Assembly (NCBI GenBank): GCA_902782805.1
Contig: CACZON010000244.1
Span: forward strand, 1-8,708
Length of the DNA: 8,708 nucleotides
DNA from: Oscillospiraceae bacterium
GTDB lineage: Bacteria; Bacillota; Clostridia; Oscillospirales; Acutalibacteraceae
Direction of reading: 5' to 3'
Positions 1 through 6,802 of this stretch are shown piece by piece (the first letter of the stretch is position 1; the number at the start of each line of letters is the position of its first letter). The notes beneath the pieces were generated by a model. It made no database searches, had not been told where the DNA came from, and worked only from the letters and a program-made list of their open reading frames with translations. Position numbers and translations under genes: made by a program.

Positions 1-1701
1 CCGAACCCGGATCTGTTCCAGCCGGACGTTGATCCGAAAGATCCTGACAAGCCGACCCATACGGGCCTTTTCGACGGCAGCATCACGGATGAGAACGGCG
101 TTTTAAGGCCGTATACGGTTTACGTGCCGTCTACGATGAAGACGTCCGGCAATATGGCGCTCGTTTTCATCGAAAGCGGGAAAAAAGCCCGCGCGTTTAT
201 TGAGGAGCACAATTGGCGCGAAGTCCTGGAGGCGTGCGAGACCTCCGCGTATTTCCTGGAAGCTCCGAACGGCTGGGATACGGAAAACCCCGGCCTGGAG
301 CTGGACGCGGCAACGAAGATGCTTGCGGAAATGCGCTGCATGGAACTGTTCGCCGCAAACGCGCCTTCCGTTTATGCGCTCGGCTTCGGAGACGGCGCGT
401 ATCCGGCCGCCATATTCGCGATGACGCACTGCAGCGTTCTGGCGTCGTGGGCGGCGTACGGAAACTGCAGGATCGACCCGGAACTGATCCGCTTAATCGG
501 AGAATCCCCCTCCGACTGCGATCCGGTGATTCCAAAGCGTCTGGTGAAGCTGCCGAGCTTTATCATCGACGGCGGCGAGGATCATCCGCTCGTCTCGTAT
601 TTCCGCAGCGCGTGCGCGTGCGGGGAGGAGGCGCTCCGCAGCGAATTCGCCGATATCTACCGCCAGGCGCCGAAAGCCGGTGAATTCTATCTCAACGATC
701 CCGCCATTTCGGAAGTCTGGCAGGGAGATCCGGAAATCGTGCGGGAGCTGGGGCTCGACCGGATGATCGAGCAGATGATGAAATTCGTTACCTCCTACCG
801 GCGCTGGGCCGGGGAAGGGAACGCCTATATCCGGCGCGCGCAAACGCCTCAAAGCCTGGGCTTTAAGGAATACCGGAAAGAAATCGACGGGCTGATCCGC
901 CTCTGGCACGTATTTGAACCGGAGGCGTACCGCCGCGGTGCAAAGGAAAAATATCCGCTGGTCATCGCGATTCACGGCTTCAGCTGCTCCGGTCCGTTTT
1001 TCGCGGAGAATTCCGGCTGGCCGATGATTGCGCAGGAGCGCGGATTCATCTGCGTTTTTCCCACCGCGTACCCCTGGAAAAGGAACGCCGCTCCCGGCGG
1101 CAGAGCGAGTCTGTTCAGCGGAAACATCGCGCGCACGCCGAACTGGAACAGCGGAATTGAAGCGGCGCCGGAAGGGCCGGATGAAATCAGCTTCTTCCGT
1201 CAGATGATCGCGGATCTTGAGGAACGGTATCCGATCGATCCGGAGCGCATCTACGTTTCCGGCCACTCCAACGGATCCGCCATGACGCAGCGCCTGATGC
1301 GGCTGATGCCGGAGAAGTTCGCGGGCTTCAACCCGGTTGGCGGAATCGAAGGCAACGCCGAGGGCAAAGCCGTTCCCCAGCCGGATGATACCGTCCGTCC
1401 CGTCTGGTATATTTTGGGCGAATACGACCGTGCCGGCATGTATCTCAACGGCCTGACGGCCGAGGTTTTCGAGAGCCTGTGCAAAACCAATCGGTGCAGC
1501 TTCCAGAACCGCAGCTTCTACGAGAGCGGAATCCACAATATCACCGTGGCGAAGAACGAAAAGGGGGATCCGCTCGTCAAATTCTCCGGACTCAAAAACT
1601 ACCCGCATTCCTTCTCTCCGGAGGTAGCGCTCATGGTATGGGACGACTTTTTTGCGAAGCTTCGCCGCAAAGCGGACGGCAGCATTGAATATCTCGGCTG
1701 A
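1..1701 (+). CDS. Tandem alpha/beta-hydrolase esterase, CE1/PHB-depolymerase-like (5' partial)
   Basis: The reading frame is open from base 1, so the start lies upstream; the ATG at 124 has no ribosome binding site and is internal. 566 residues are visible (numbered from base 1). The C-terminal half is an intact serine esterase: oxyanion-type HG at 325-326 (VIAIHGFS), nucleophile elbow GHSNG with Ser423, probable acid Asp476 (GEYDR) and His536 (NYPHSF). This resembles the PHB-depolymerase/LpqC/feruloyl-esterase group, whose members often deacylate plant polysaccharides. The N-terminal half (about 30-280) looks like a second copy of the fold, with GFGDG at 128-132 where the elbow should be, so the serine is missing; an acid-like Asp194 (IIDGGED) remains and no catalytic histidine is evident. 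Both halves end in a similar aromatic/basic helix. No signal peptide can be judged. The GH3 gene follows 88 bp later with no terminator between, so they are probably co-transcribed. The acyl substrate is inferred, with xylan acetyl or feruloyl groups plausible. Confidence 0.8.
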   Translation, partial: PNPDLFQPDVDPKDPDKPTHTGLFDGSITDENGVLRPYTVYVPSTMKTSGNMALVFIESGKKARAFIEEHNWREVLEACETSAYFLEAPNGWDTENPGLELDAATKMLAEMRCMELFAANAPSVYALGFGDGAYPAAIFAMTHCSVLASWAAYGNCRIDPELIRLIGESPSDCDPVIPKRLVKLPSFIIDGGEDHPLVSYFRSACACGEEALRSEFADIYRQAPKAGEFYLNDPAISEVWQGDPEIVRELGLDRMIEQMMKFVTSYRRWAGEGNAYIRRAQTPQSLGFKEYRKEIDGLIRLWHVFEPEAYRRGAKEKYPLVIAIHGFSCSGPFFAENSGWPMIAQERGFICVFPTAYPWKRNAAPGGRASLFSGNIARTPNWNSGIEAAPEGPDEISFFRQMIADLEERYPIDPERIYVSGHSNGSAMTQRLMRLMPEKFAGFNPVGGIEGNAEGKAVPQPDDTVRPVWYILGEYDRAGMYLNGLTAEVFESLCKTNRCSFQNRSFYESGIHNITVAKNEKGDPLVKFSGLKNYPHSFSPEVALMVWDDFFAKLRRKADGSIEYLG

Positions 1702-1789
1702 GCGAGCCGCGAATCCGATCAAAAGCGGGGATCCGTTTACTGTTACATAGATATTTATCCCGAAAAAACGAACAGCAGGAGGAATTTTC

Positions 1790-4078
1790 ATGTGGAATGA
1801 AAAAACAACGCCTTACGGGTTTCACCTTGTTGAAAACGAGGGCGGAAAAACCCTGGGCTACTGTCCCGCTTCCGGCGTGACCATCCTGGAAAAGGACGGC
1901 TTTGCGTTTAAGGATCTCTCCAAAACCGGTGAGCTGCTGCCCTACGAAGACTGGAGACTGCCTGCCGAAGTGCGGGCGGACGATCTGGCGGAAAGGCTGT
2001 CCGTGGAGGAGATCGCCGGCCTGATGTGCTACAGCGCCCATCAGATTGACGTGAAAAAGGAGCTCAATGCGGATCAGAAGAAATTTCTGGATGAACACGT
2101 CCGGAGCGTTCTGAATGCCTGCGGTCTGGGAACCGTGAACAACGAGGATCAAGTCGCGTGGGCGAACGAGATGCAGAAATACGCCGAATCCAAGCCGTTT
2201 GGCATTCCCTGCTATATTGCTTCCGATCCCCGCAACGGTCAGGGCGTTTCCGATTGGCCGGGAAATCTGAGCCTTGCGGCTACCTTTGACCCCGAACTCG
2301 CGAAGGAGGCCGCAAAATGCCAGTCCGCGGAGCTGAGGGATCTGGGCGTTGCCTGCTTCCTTGCGCCTCAGGTGGATATTGCCTCCGATCCGAGGTGGTT
2401 CCGCACCAGCGGCACCTTCGGCGAAGATCCCGCATTGAGCCGCGATATGGTCCGCGCCTTCTGCGACGGCCTTCAGAGTACCTACGGCGCAGACGGCAGC
2501 GATCTTGGATGGGGCAAAGACTCCGTAACGGCCATGGTCAAGCACTGGACCGGGGAAGGCGCATCCGAGGGCGGCCGGGAAGCCCATCTGGAGGGCGGCA
2601 AGTACGCTGTGTATCCCGGCGGCAATTTTGAAGCGCTGATGATTCCCTTTACAGATGGCGCCTTTGCGCTGGAAGGGAAAACCGGCACCGCCGCCGCTGT
2701 GATGAGCTCCTACAGCATCGCGTGGAGCGAGGACGGCAGTCTCGGCGATCTTGTCGGTTCCAGCTTTTCCGAATATAAGATCAAACAGCTGCTGCGGCAG
2801 CACTGCGGCTTTTCCGGCCCGGTCTGCACCGACTGGATGGTGCTCAACGAGGGCAAAGCGGAAGGCAAACGCTCCTGCGGCTGGGGCTCGTATATCGAAC
2901 GACTGGACGTGGATCCCGCGGAACGCGCGTTCCTCGCGATACTGGCGGGCGTAGACCAGATGGGAGGCTGCTCGAATCCGTCCGTTTTGGTAAAGGCTTA
3001 CGAGATCGGCTGCCAAAGGATCGAGAAAGCGGCGATGGACGAAATCTTCGCTGTTTCCGCCAGACGCCTTCTGCTGGGATATTTCCTTACGGGTATGTTT
3101 GAGAACCCGTATCTGGACGAGGCGGCCTGCCTTGCCGATCTGGGCAGCGCGGACAAGTGCGCCGCAGCGCTTGAGGCGCAGGTAAAGGCGATCGTCATGC
3201 TGAAAAACGAGAAGGGCGTGATCGCGCCTGCCGCGAAACGGAAAAAGGTTTACGTTCCGGCTTTGTATGAAGCGGCCTATCAGCAGTTCAACCACCACCA
3301 CGGCATGTCAAAGTTCGAAGCCAAGGCGGGATATCCGATCAGCCTTGAGACCTGCGAAGAATACTTCGACGTGGTCACCGACGTGATCGAAGGCAGCAAG
3401 GTAATCCGTCCCTCGGACGAGGTGCTGAAAACCTGCGATCTGTTCCTGATTACCGCGAAGGAACCGGACAACGTGTACCCGCAGGATACCAGAACACAGG
3501 ACGGCAGTTTTCTGCCGCTGTCACGCCAGTACCGCCCGTATACGGCGGACGGCCCTCACGTGAGAAAAGTATCGCTGGCCGGCGACCTCCTGCCGGACGG
3601 AAGCCGGGAAAACCGCAGTTACTTCGGGAAAACCTCTCTGCCGACCAACGAGGCACAGCTCGATCAGATCCTGGAGCTGGGCGGAAAAGCCCGGGAGCTG
3701 GGCGTCCCCTCCGTGCTGTGTATCTTTACCGGCAGGGCGCTGTGCTTCCATGAATTTGAACCGGCGGTCGATGCGATCCTGATGACCTTCAGCACCCCGA
3801 CGCTGTACGGCGGATCGGATTCTTCGTCCATCGCGCTGGCCAGAATCGTGGCGGGCAGGGACGAGCCCGGCGGGCTGCTTCCCCTGCAGATGCCGAGAGA
3901 CATGGACGACGTTGAGGCGCAGCTGGAGGACGTGCCCCGGGATATGGAATGCTATACGGACTGTGCGGGGCACAAATACGATTTCGCATTCGGGATGAAC
4001 TGGGCGGGCGTGATTTCGGACGAACGGGTCCGGAAATATTCCGTGCCGCCGCTGACCGAACCCGAAAACCGGAAATAA
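1790..4078 (+). CDS. Glycoside hydrolase family 3 protein (beta-glucosidase/beta-xylosidase type)
   Basis: 762 residues; the start is fixed by AGGAGG at 1777-1782, seven bases before the ATG. GH3 enzymes are retaining exo-glycosidases that remove terminal beta-glucose, xylose or arabinose. The N-terminal barrel (about 65-440) carries a DPRNG motif around Asp146, an SGTFGEDP motif, KHW at 251-253 and the nucleophile motif GFSGPVCTDW with Asp348. The C-terminal alpha/beta-sandwich begins near IVMLKNEKG (468) and ends with GLLPLQMP (695) and FAFGMNW (732-738). There is no signal peptide and no fibronectin-III tail, so the enzyme is probably cytoplasmic and acts on imported oligosaccharides. The usual general acid/base glutamate of the second domain is not obvious; E558 (TAKEPDN) is a weak candidate. 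The gene follows the esterase without a terminator; I found no convincing promoter in the 88-bp gap. Family confidence is high, substrate unknown. Confidence 0.93.
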   Translation: MWNEKTTPYGFHLVENEGGKTLGYCPASGVTILEKDGFAFKDLSKTGELLPYEDWRLPAEVRADDLAERLSVEEIAGLMCYSAHQIDVKKELNADQKKFLDEHVRSVLNACGLGTVNNEDQVAWANEMQKYAESKPFGIPCYIASDPRNGQGVSDWPGNLSLAATFDPELAKEAAKCQSAELRDLGVACFLAPQVDIASDPRWFRTSGTFGEDPALSRDMVRAFCDGLQSTYGADGSDLGWGKDSVTAMVKHWTGEGASEGGREAHLEGGKYAVYPGGNFEALMIPFTDGAFALEGKTGTAAAVMSSYSIAWSEDGSLGDLVGSSFSEYKIKQLLRQHCGFSGPVCTDWMVLNEGKAEGKRSCGWGSYIERLDVDPAERAFLAILAGVDQMGGCSNPSVLVKAYEIGCQRIEKAAMDEIFAVSARRLLLGYFLTGMFENPYLDEAACLADLGSADKCAAALEAQVKAIVMLKNEKGVIAPAAKRKKVYVPALYEAAYQQFNHHHGMSKFEAKAGYPISLETCEEYFDVVTDVIEGSKVIRPSDEVLKTCDLFLITAKEPDNVYPQDTRTQDGSFLPLSRQYRPYTADGPHVRKVSLAGDLLPDGSRENRSYFGKTSLPTNEAQLDQILELGGKARELGVPSVLCIFTGRALCFHEFEPAVDAILMTFSTPTLYGGSDSSSIALARIVAGRDEPGGLLPLQMPRDMDDVEAQLEDVPRDMECYTDCAGHKYDFAFGMNWAGVISDERVRKYSVPPLTEPENRK

Positions 4079-4083
4079 AATAT

Positions 4084-4123
4084 AAAAAAGGGCGTTCTTT
4101 CTTTTGGAAGAACGCCCTTTTTT
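4084..4123. terminator. Bidirectional intrinsic terminator between convergent genes
   Basis: A perfect stem GGGCGTTCTT / AAGAACGCCC (4090-4099 with 4108-4117) extends inward by a G-T and a C-G pair to a TTTT loop at 4102-4105. It is flanked by A6 (4084-4089) and T6 (4118-4123). The T-tract terminates the GH3 transcript, whose stop is 6 bp upstream. Read on the other strand the A-tract becomes a T-tract, so the same hairpin can terminate the minus-strand VOC gene, whose stop codon is 15 bp away. Confidence 0.95.
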
Positions 4124-4138
4124 CGCGTTGGAGAAACG

Positions 4139-4561
4139 TCAGGCGAGTCCGCGCTCTCTGCGGATTACGTCCTCGTGTACGCAGATTTCCACCCGATTTC
4201 CGTCCGGATCCAGCACGCAGCTTTCATAGAACCGGTCGGTTCCGTAATCGGTCGGCTGCCAGATAACGGTATAGCCGTCTTTTTCAAGCTGTGCGGTCAG
4301 CTCGTTTACCCTCGAGATGCTCTCTGCGTTGAGGGCGATATGGGTCAGCCCTTCGCGCTCTTCACCGGGCTTGTTGAGCGACGGCGGGATCGAAGCGCGG
4401 TCCATCAGCTCCAGGTAGCAATCCTGATCGAAGGCGATATAGACGCTGTGCTGATCGCCGTAGGTGTCGTCATAGAAAACCGTTCCGCCGAAATATCCGC
4501 AGTAAAAGTCCGTCATGGCTTTCAGATTGTCGGTATACATTGCAACGTGTCCGAAATACAT
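4139..4561 (-). CDS. VOC-fold (glyoxalase/bleomycin-resistance/dioxygenase superfamily) protein
   Basis: 140 residues, the usual size for a single-chain VOC protein made of two beta-alpha-beta-beta-beta modules. The four expected metal positions are present: His5 (FGHVAMY), Glu51 (CYLELMD), His74 (LTHIAL) and Glu125 (NRVEICV), preceded by the common C-terminal motif LDPDGN. This suggests a metal-binding member such as a glyoxalase-I-like lyase, isomerase or thiol-transferase; the substrate cannot be read from sequence. The start is supported by GGAGGG on the minus strand (plus positions 4568-4573), six bases before the ATG, and by a strong promoter just upstream. It is a single-gene transcript, convergent with GH3 and divergent from GH120. 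Cytoplasmic, no signal peptide. No visible link to sugar metabolism; it could equally be a detoxification gene inserted by chance between the two glycosidase genes. Confidence 0.88.
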   Translation of the reverse strand: MYFGHVAMYTDNLKAMTDFYCGYFGGTVFYDDTYGDQHSVYIAFDQDCYLELMDRASIPPSLNKPGEEREGLTHIALNAESISRVNELTAQLEKDGYTVIWQPTDYGTDRFYESCVLDPDGNRVEICVHEDVIRRERGLA

Positions 4562-4590
4562 GAGATTCCCTCCGTTTTTGCTGTTCTTAA

Positions 4591-4603
4591 CAATAGTTTA
4601 TTG
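4591..4603. promoter_or_regulatory. Small inverted repeat over the VOC -10 element (possible operator)
   Basis: CAATA-GTT-TATTG is a perfect 5-bp dyad with a 3-bp spacer that covers the -10 hexamer of the minus-strand promoter. Its position would suit a repressor site, but it is short and AT-rich enough to arise by chance. Confidence 0.2.
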
Positions 4604-4623
4604 GTTCGTTTCGGGCATGTCAA
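4595..4623 (-). promoter_or_regulatory. Sigma-A-type promoter for the VOC gene
   Basis: On the minus strand there is a perfect -35 TTGACA (plus 4618-4623), a 17-bp spacer and a -10 TAAACT (plus 4595-4600, 4 of 6 matches). The predicted transcription start is near 4588, giving a leader of about 27 bases that contains the GGAGGG ribosome binding site. Confidence 0.75.
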
Positions 4624-4660
4624 GAATCAACTTCCGGATCCTGTCTTTTTTCTCCCGCTA

Positions 4661-4689
4661 TAGACAAAACCGCCCGTGTCGATTATAAT
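4661..4689 (+). promoter_or_regulatory. Sigma-A-type promoter for the GH120 gene
   Basis: TAGACA (4661-4666, 5 of 6 matches to the -35 consensus), a 17-bp spacer and a perfect TATAAT (4684-4689). The predicted start is near 4696, giving a leader of about 35 bases with AGGAGG at 4718-4723 seven bases before the ATG. The -35 elements of the two divergent promoters lie about 37 bp apart, so one bound regulator could affect both. I found no clear catabolite-repression (cre) box. Confidence 0.82.
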
Positions 4690-4707
4690 GATAGTCAGGA
4701 ATTAACA

Positions 4708-4715
4708 TTGATCAA
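4708..4715. promoter_or_regulatory. TTGATCAA palindrome in the GH120 leader
   Basis: A perfect 8-bp palindrome lies between the predicted transcription start and the ribosome binding site of the GH120 gene, where a roadblock-type repressor could act. It is too short to be called an operator on its own. Confidence 0.15.
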
Positions 4716-4730
4716 AAAGGAGGACCATTC

Positions 4731-6722
4731 ATGATTTTTCACGTTTCCGTAAACGGCTGCGACAGCTGGAACGGTTCAGAGGAAAAGCCGTTCCGCTCCA
4801 TTTCCAAAGCCGCCTCGATCGCACTGCCCGGCGATACCGTAAAGGTTCACGCCGGTATTTACCGCGAATGGGTCAGCCCGGCTCACGGCGGAACCGAAGA
4901 TCACCGGATCGTTTATGAAGCCGCGGGCGACGGTGAAGCCGTGATCAGCGGCGCCGAAATCGTAACGGATTGGACGGAGGAAGGAAACGGCGTCTGGCGT
5001 ACCCGCGTTCTCAACACCGTCTTTACGTACCGCAATCCCTTTGATACCCCGGCATACGGCGACTGGCTCTTCAACGAGCTGCCTGTGTGTCATCTGGGCC
5101 AGGTCTATCTGAACGGAAAATCCCTGTATGAGCGTCCTTCTCTGGAGGAAGTCAAAAATCCCGTTCCGTGGCCGGAAGCTCTGTATCCGGAAGAATCGCT
5201 CAAGGCCTGGTACTGCGAAGTCGACGGTACCTATACGACGATCTGGGCGAATTTCGGCGGGACCGATCCCCGCGAAGCATGCGTAGAGATCAACGTACGG
5301 CCGTTTTGCTTCTGGCCGGAAGAGACCGGGCGCAACTATATCACCGTGCGCGGATTCACGCTTCGGCAGGCGTCTCCGCAGTGGGCTCCGCCGACCGCGC
5401 TGCAGGAAGGCCTGATCGGCCCGCACTGGTCGAAGGGATGGATCATCGAGAACAATAAAATCACGGAATCGACCTGCAGCGGCGTAAGCCTCGGCAAGGA
5501 GATCTCCACGGGCCAGAACGAATGGTCCGATCTGAAATTCAAATTCGGGACCCAGCGGGAGCAGGAGGTTATCTTCCGCGCGATCCACAGCAACTGGGAC
5601 AAAGAGCATATCGGCAGCCATATCGTCCGCTTCAACGAGATTTCCGAATGCGAACAGTGCGGCATCGTCGGCCATCTCGGCGCGGTTTTCAGCGAGATCT
5701 ACGGAAACCGCATCCACCATATTCACCACAAGATGACCTACCACGGCGCCGAGGTTTCGGGAATCAAGCTCCACGCGTCGCTCGACGTGAACATCCATCA
5801 CAACGTGTTCTATAGCTGCTACCGGGCTGTCTGGTTCGACTGGCAGGCCCAGGGGACGCATCTGCACCATAACCTCTGCTTCAACAACCGTTCCGAAGAC
5901 CTCTTTGTCGAGGTCTGCCACGGCCCGTATACGGTTGATCACAATCTGTTCCTTTCTGCCATGAATTTCCGGAACGTTTCTCAGGGGGGCGCGTTCGTTC
6001 ACAACCTCTTTGCCGGCCATATCGTGATCAATCCCGACCGCGGCCGCATGACGCCCTATCATTTCCCGCATGAAACGGCGGTAGCCGGATATACGAACAT
6101 CATCGGCGGAGACGACCGCTTTATCCAGAACGTGTTCCTGCGCGACGCGATGATGAGCGACGAGCCCCTTCCCATGGGCTTCTTTGAGCATCTGCCGCTG
6201 CCGGCGCGTACGCCGGAGGAGCTCGAAGCGGACAAGCAGGCGAAAATGGACGGCCTGCCCACCAAGAACAACGCGATGCTCTATCCGGTCGGACTGCGTT
6301 CCTACGATGAATATCCCGGACCGGACAATAAATTCTGGGAGCAGCCGTTTAGCCGCAGAACGATGCAGGCGCACCTGCCTTGCCGGATCAAAAACAATCT
6401 CTATCTCAACTCGGCGCGTCCGAGCGCGATCGATGAAGGCTCCCTCGAAAAAACGGAGGCGGGCATCACGTTCGATACGGATCCCCTCCGCGGCTGCGTG
6501 AAGCTGACGGTCGACCCGAAGGCTCTGCGCGGTCTTTCCACCGTGATCGTCAAGAGCGACCTGCTTGGAAAAACCTATCACGCGGAGGAACGCTTTGAGG
6601 CGGCGGACGGCAGCGAATTTATCTTTGACCGCGATTATTTCGGAACCCAACGTCCGCAAATCGATCCCATGCCGGGTCCGTTCGAGATTTCCGGCGAGGA
6701 TCCGGTGACCTTTACCCTGTAA
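4731..6722 (+). CDS. GH120-type beta-xylosidase, right-handed parallel beta-helix
   Basis: 663 residues, close to the roughly 640 I recall for the characterised GH120 enzyme XylC of Thermoanaerobacterium saccharolyticum. GH120 enzymes are retaining beta-xylosidases that cut xylose from xylo-oligosaccharides. The protein opens with a typical beta-helix start (PFRSISKAASIALPGDTV, then IYREWV). It then carries stretches that match XylC from memory: GDWLFNE, HLGQVYLNG, VEINVRPFCFWPEETG, APPTALQEGLIGPHWSKGW, EVSGIKLHAS, WFDWQAQGT and LFVEVCHGPY. Asp370 corresponds to the reported nucleophile D382; Glu341 and Glu394 correspond to the acid/base candidates E353 and E405. The Asp-to-Glu341 spacing (29) is the same and the Asp-to-Glu394 spacing (24) is one longer. 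There is no signal peptide, so it is probably cytoplasmic. It is transcribed from its own promoter, divergent from the VOC gene. An extra Pro/Glu/Lys-rich segment near 485-515 seems poorly conserved. The family call is strong; activity is inferred. Confidence 0.9.
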   Translation: MIFHVSVNGCDSWNGSEEKPFRSISKAASIALPGDTVKVHAGIYREWVSPAHGGTEDHRIVYEAAGDGEAVISGAEIVTDWTEEGNGVWRTRVLNTVFTYRNPFDTPAYGDWLFNELPVCHLGQVYLNGKSLYERPSLEEVKNPVPWPEALYPEESLKAWYCEVDGTYTTIWANFGGTDPREACVEINVRPFCFWPEETGRNYITVRGFTLRQASPQWAPPTALQEGLIGPHWSKGWIIENNKITESTCSGVSLGKEISTGQNEWSDLKFKFGTQREQEVIFRAIHSNWDKEHIGSHIVRFNEISECEQCGIVGHLGAVFSEIYGNRIHHIHHKMTYHGAEVSGIKLHASLDVNIHHNVFYSCYRAVWFDWQAQGTHLHHNLCFNNRSEDLFVEVCHGPYTVDHNLFLSAMNFRNVSQGGAFVHNLFAGHIVINPDRGRMTPYHFPHETAVAGYTNIIGGDDRFIQNVFLRDAMMSDEPLPMGFFEHLPLPARTPEELEADKQAKMDGLPTKNNAMLYPVGLRSYDEYPGPDNKFWEQPFSRRTMQAHLPCRIKNNLYLNSARPSAIDEGSLEKTEAGITFDTDPLRGCVKLTVDPKALRGLSTVIVKSDLLGKTYHAEERFEAADGSEFIFDRDYFGTQRPQIDPMPGPFEISGEDPVTFTL

Positions 6723-6734
6723 CGGGCGAATCGC

Positions 6735-6762
6735 TTGCGAACAGACTGCCGGCGGTTATAAG
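6735..6762 (+). promoter_or_regulatory. Possible promoter for the YkuD lipoprotein gene
   Basis: TTGCGA (6735-6740, 4 of 6), a 16-bp spacer and TATAAG (6757-6762, 5 of 6) lie in the 80-bp gap after GH120. There is no terminator with a T-tract in this gap, so readthrough from GH120 is an alternative. Confidence 0.4.
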
Positions 6763-6791
6763 CGCCCGCGGCGCACGATCTTTGATCTTTC

Positions 6792-6796
6792 GGAGG
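6792..6796 (+). promoter_or_regulatory. Ribosome binding site that fixes the lipoprotein start
   Basis: GGAGG sits six bases before the ATG at 6803. A longer reading frame from a TTG at 6782 would place this site inside the coding sequence and put seven extra residues before an already complete signal peptide, so the ATG is preferred. Confidence 0.85.
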
Positions 6797-6802
6797 CAAA
6801 AT

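Noticed and set aside
124..126. ATG at 124 as the esterase start
   Set aside because: The frame is open and protein-like back to base 1 and there is no ribosome binding site before 124, so the gene is truncated by the window edge.
1702..1789. Independent promoter for GH3 in the 88-bp gap
   Set aside because: AT-rich hexamers such as TAGATA and TATTTA occur, but none has a credible -35 at 16-18 bp; co-transcription with the esterase is simpler.
493..1791. 432-residue minus-strand open frame opposite the esterase
   Set aside because: Composition is arginine/alanine-rich and matches no family I know; the opposite strand carries a clear esterase. It is a shadow of GC-rich codon usage.
1631..3301. 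556-residue minus-strand open frame opposite GH3
   Set aside because: Spans a gene boundary, has no supporting ribosome site, and lies opposite well-conserved GH3 motifs.
4175..4663. 162-residue plus-strand open frame overlapping the VOC gene
   Set aside because: It is antisense to a VOC gene with all four metal ligands, its own promoter and a ribosome site, and it runs through that promoter.
4776..6659. 627-residue minus-strand open frame opposite GH120
   Set aside because: Nearly as long as the real gene but low in recognisable motifs; the plus strand matches GH120 throughout and has promoter and ribosome site.
6723..6768. CGGGCG/CGCCCG inverted repeat as a terminator after GH120
   Set aside because: Only six pairs around a 34-base loop and no T-tract downstream; unlikely to terminate transcription.
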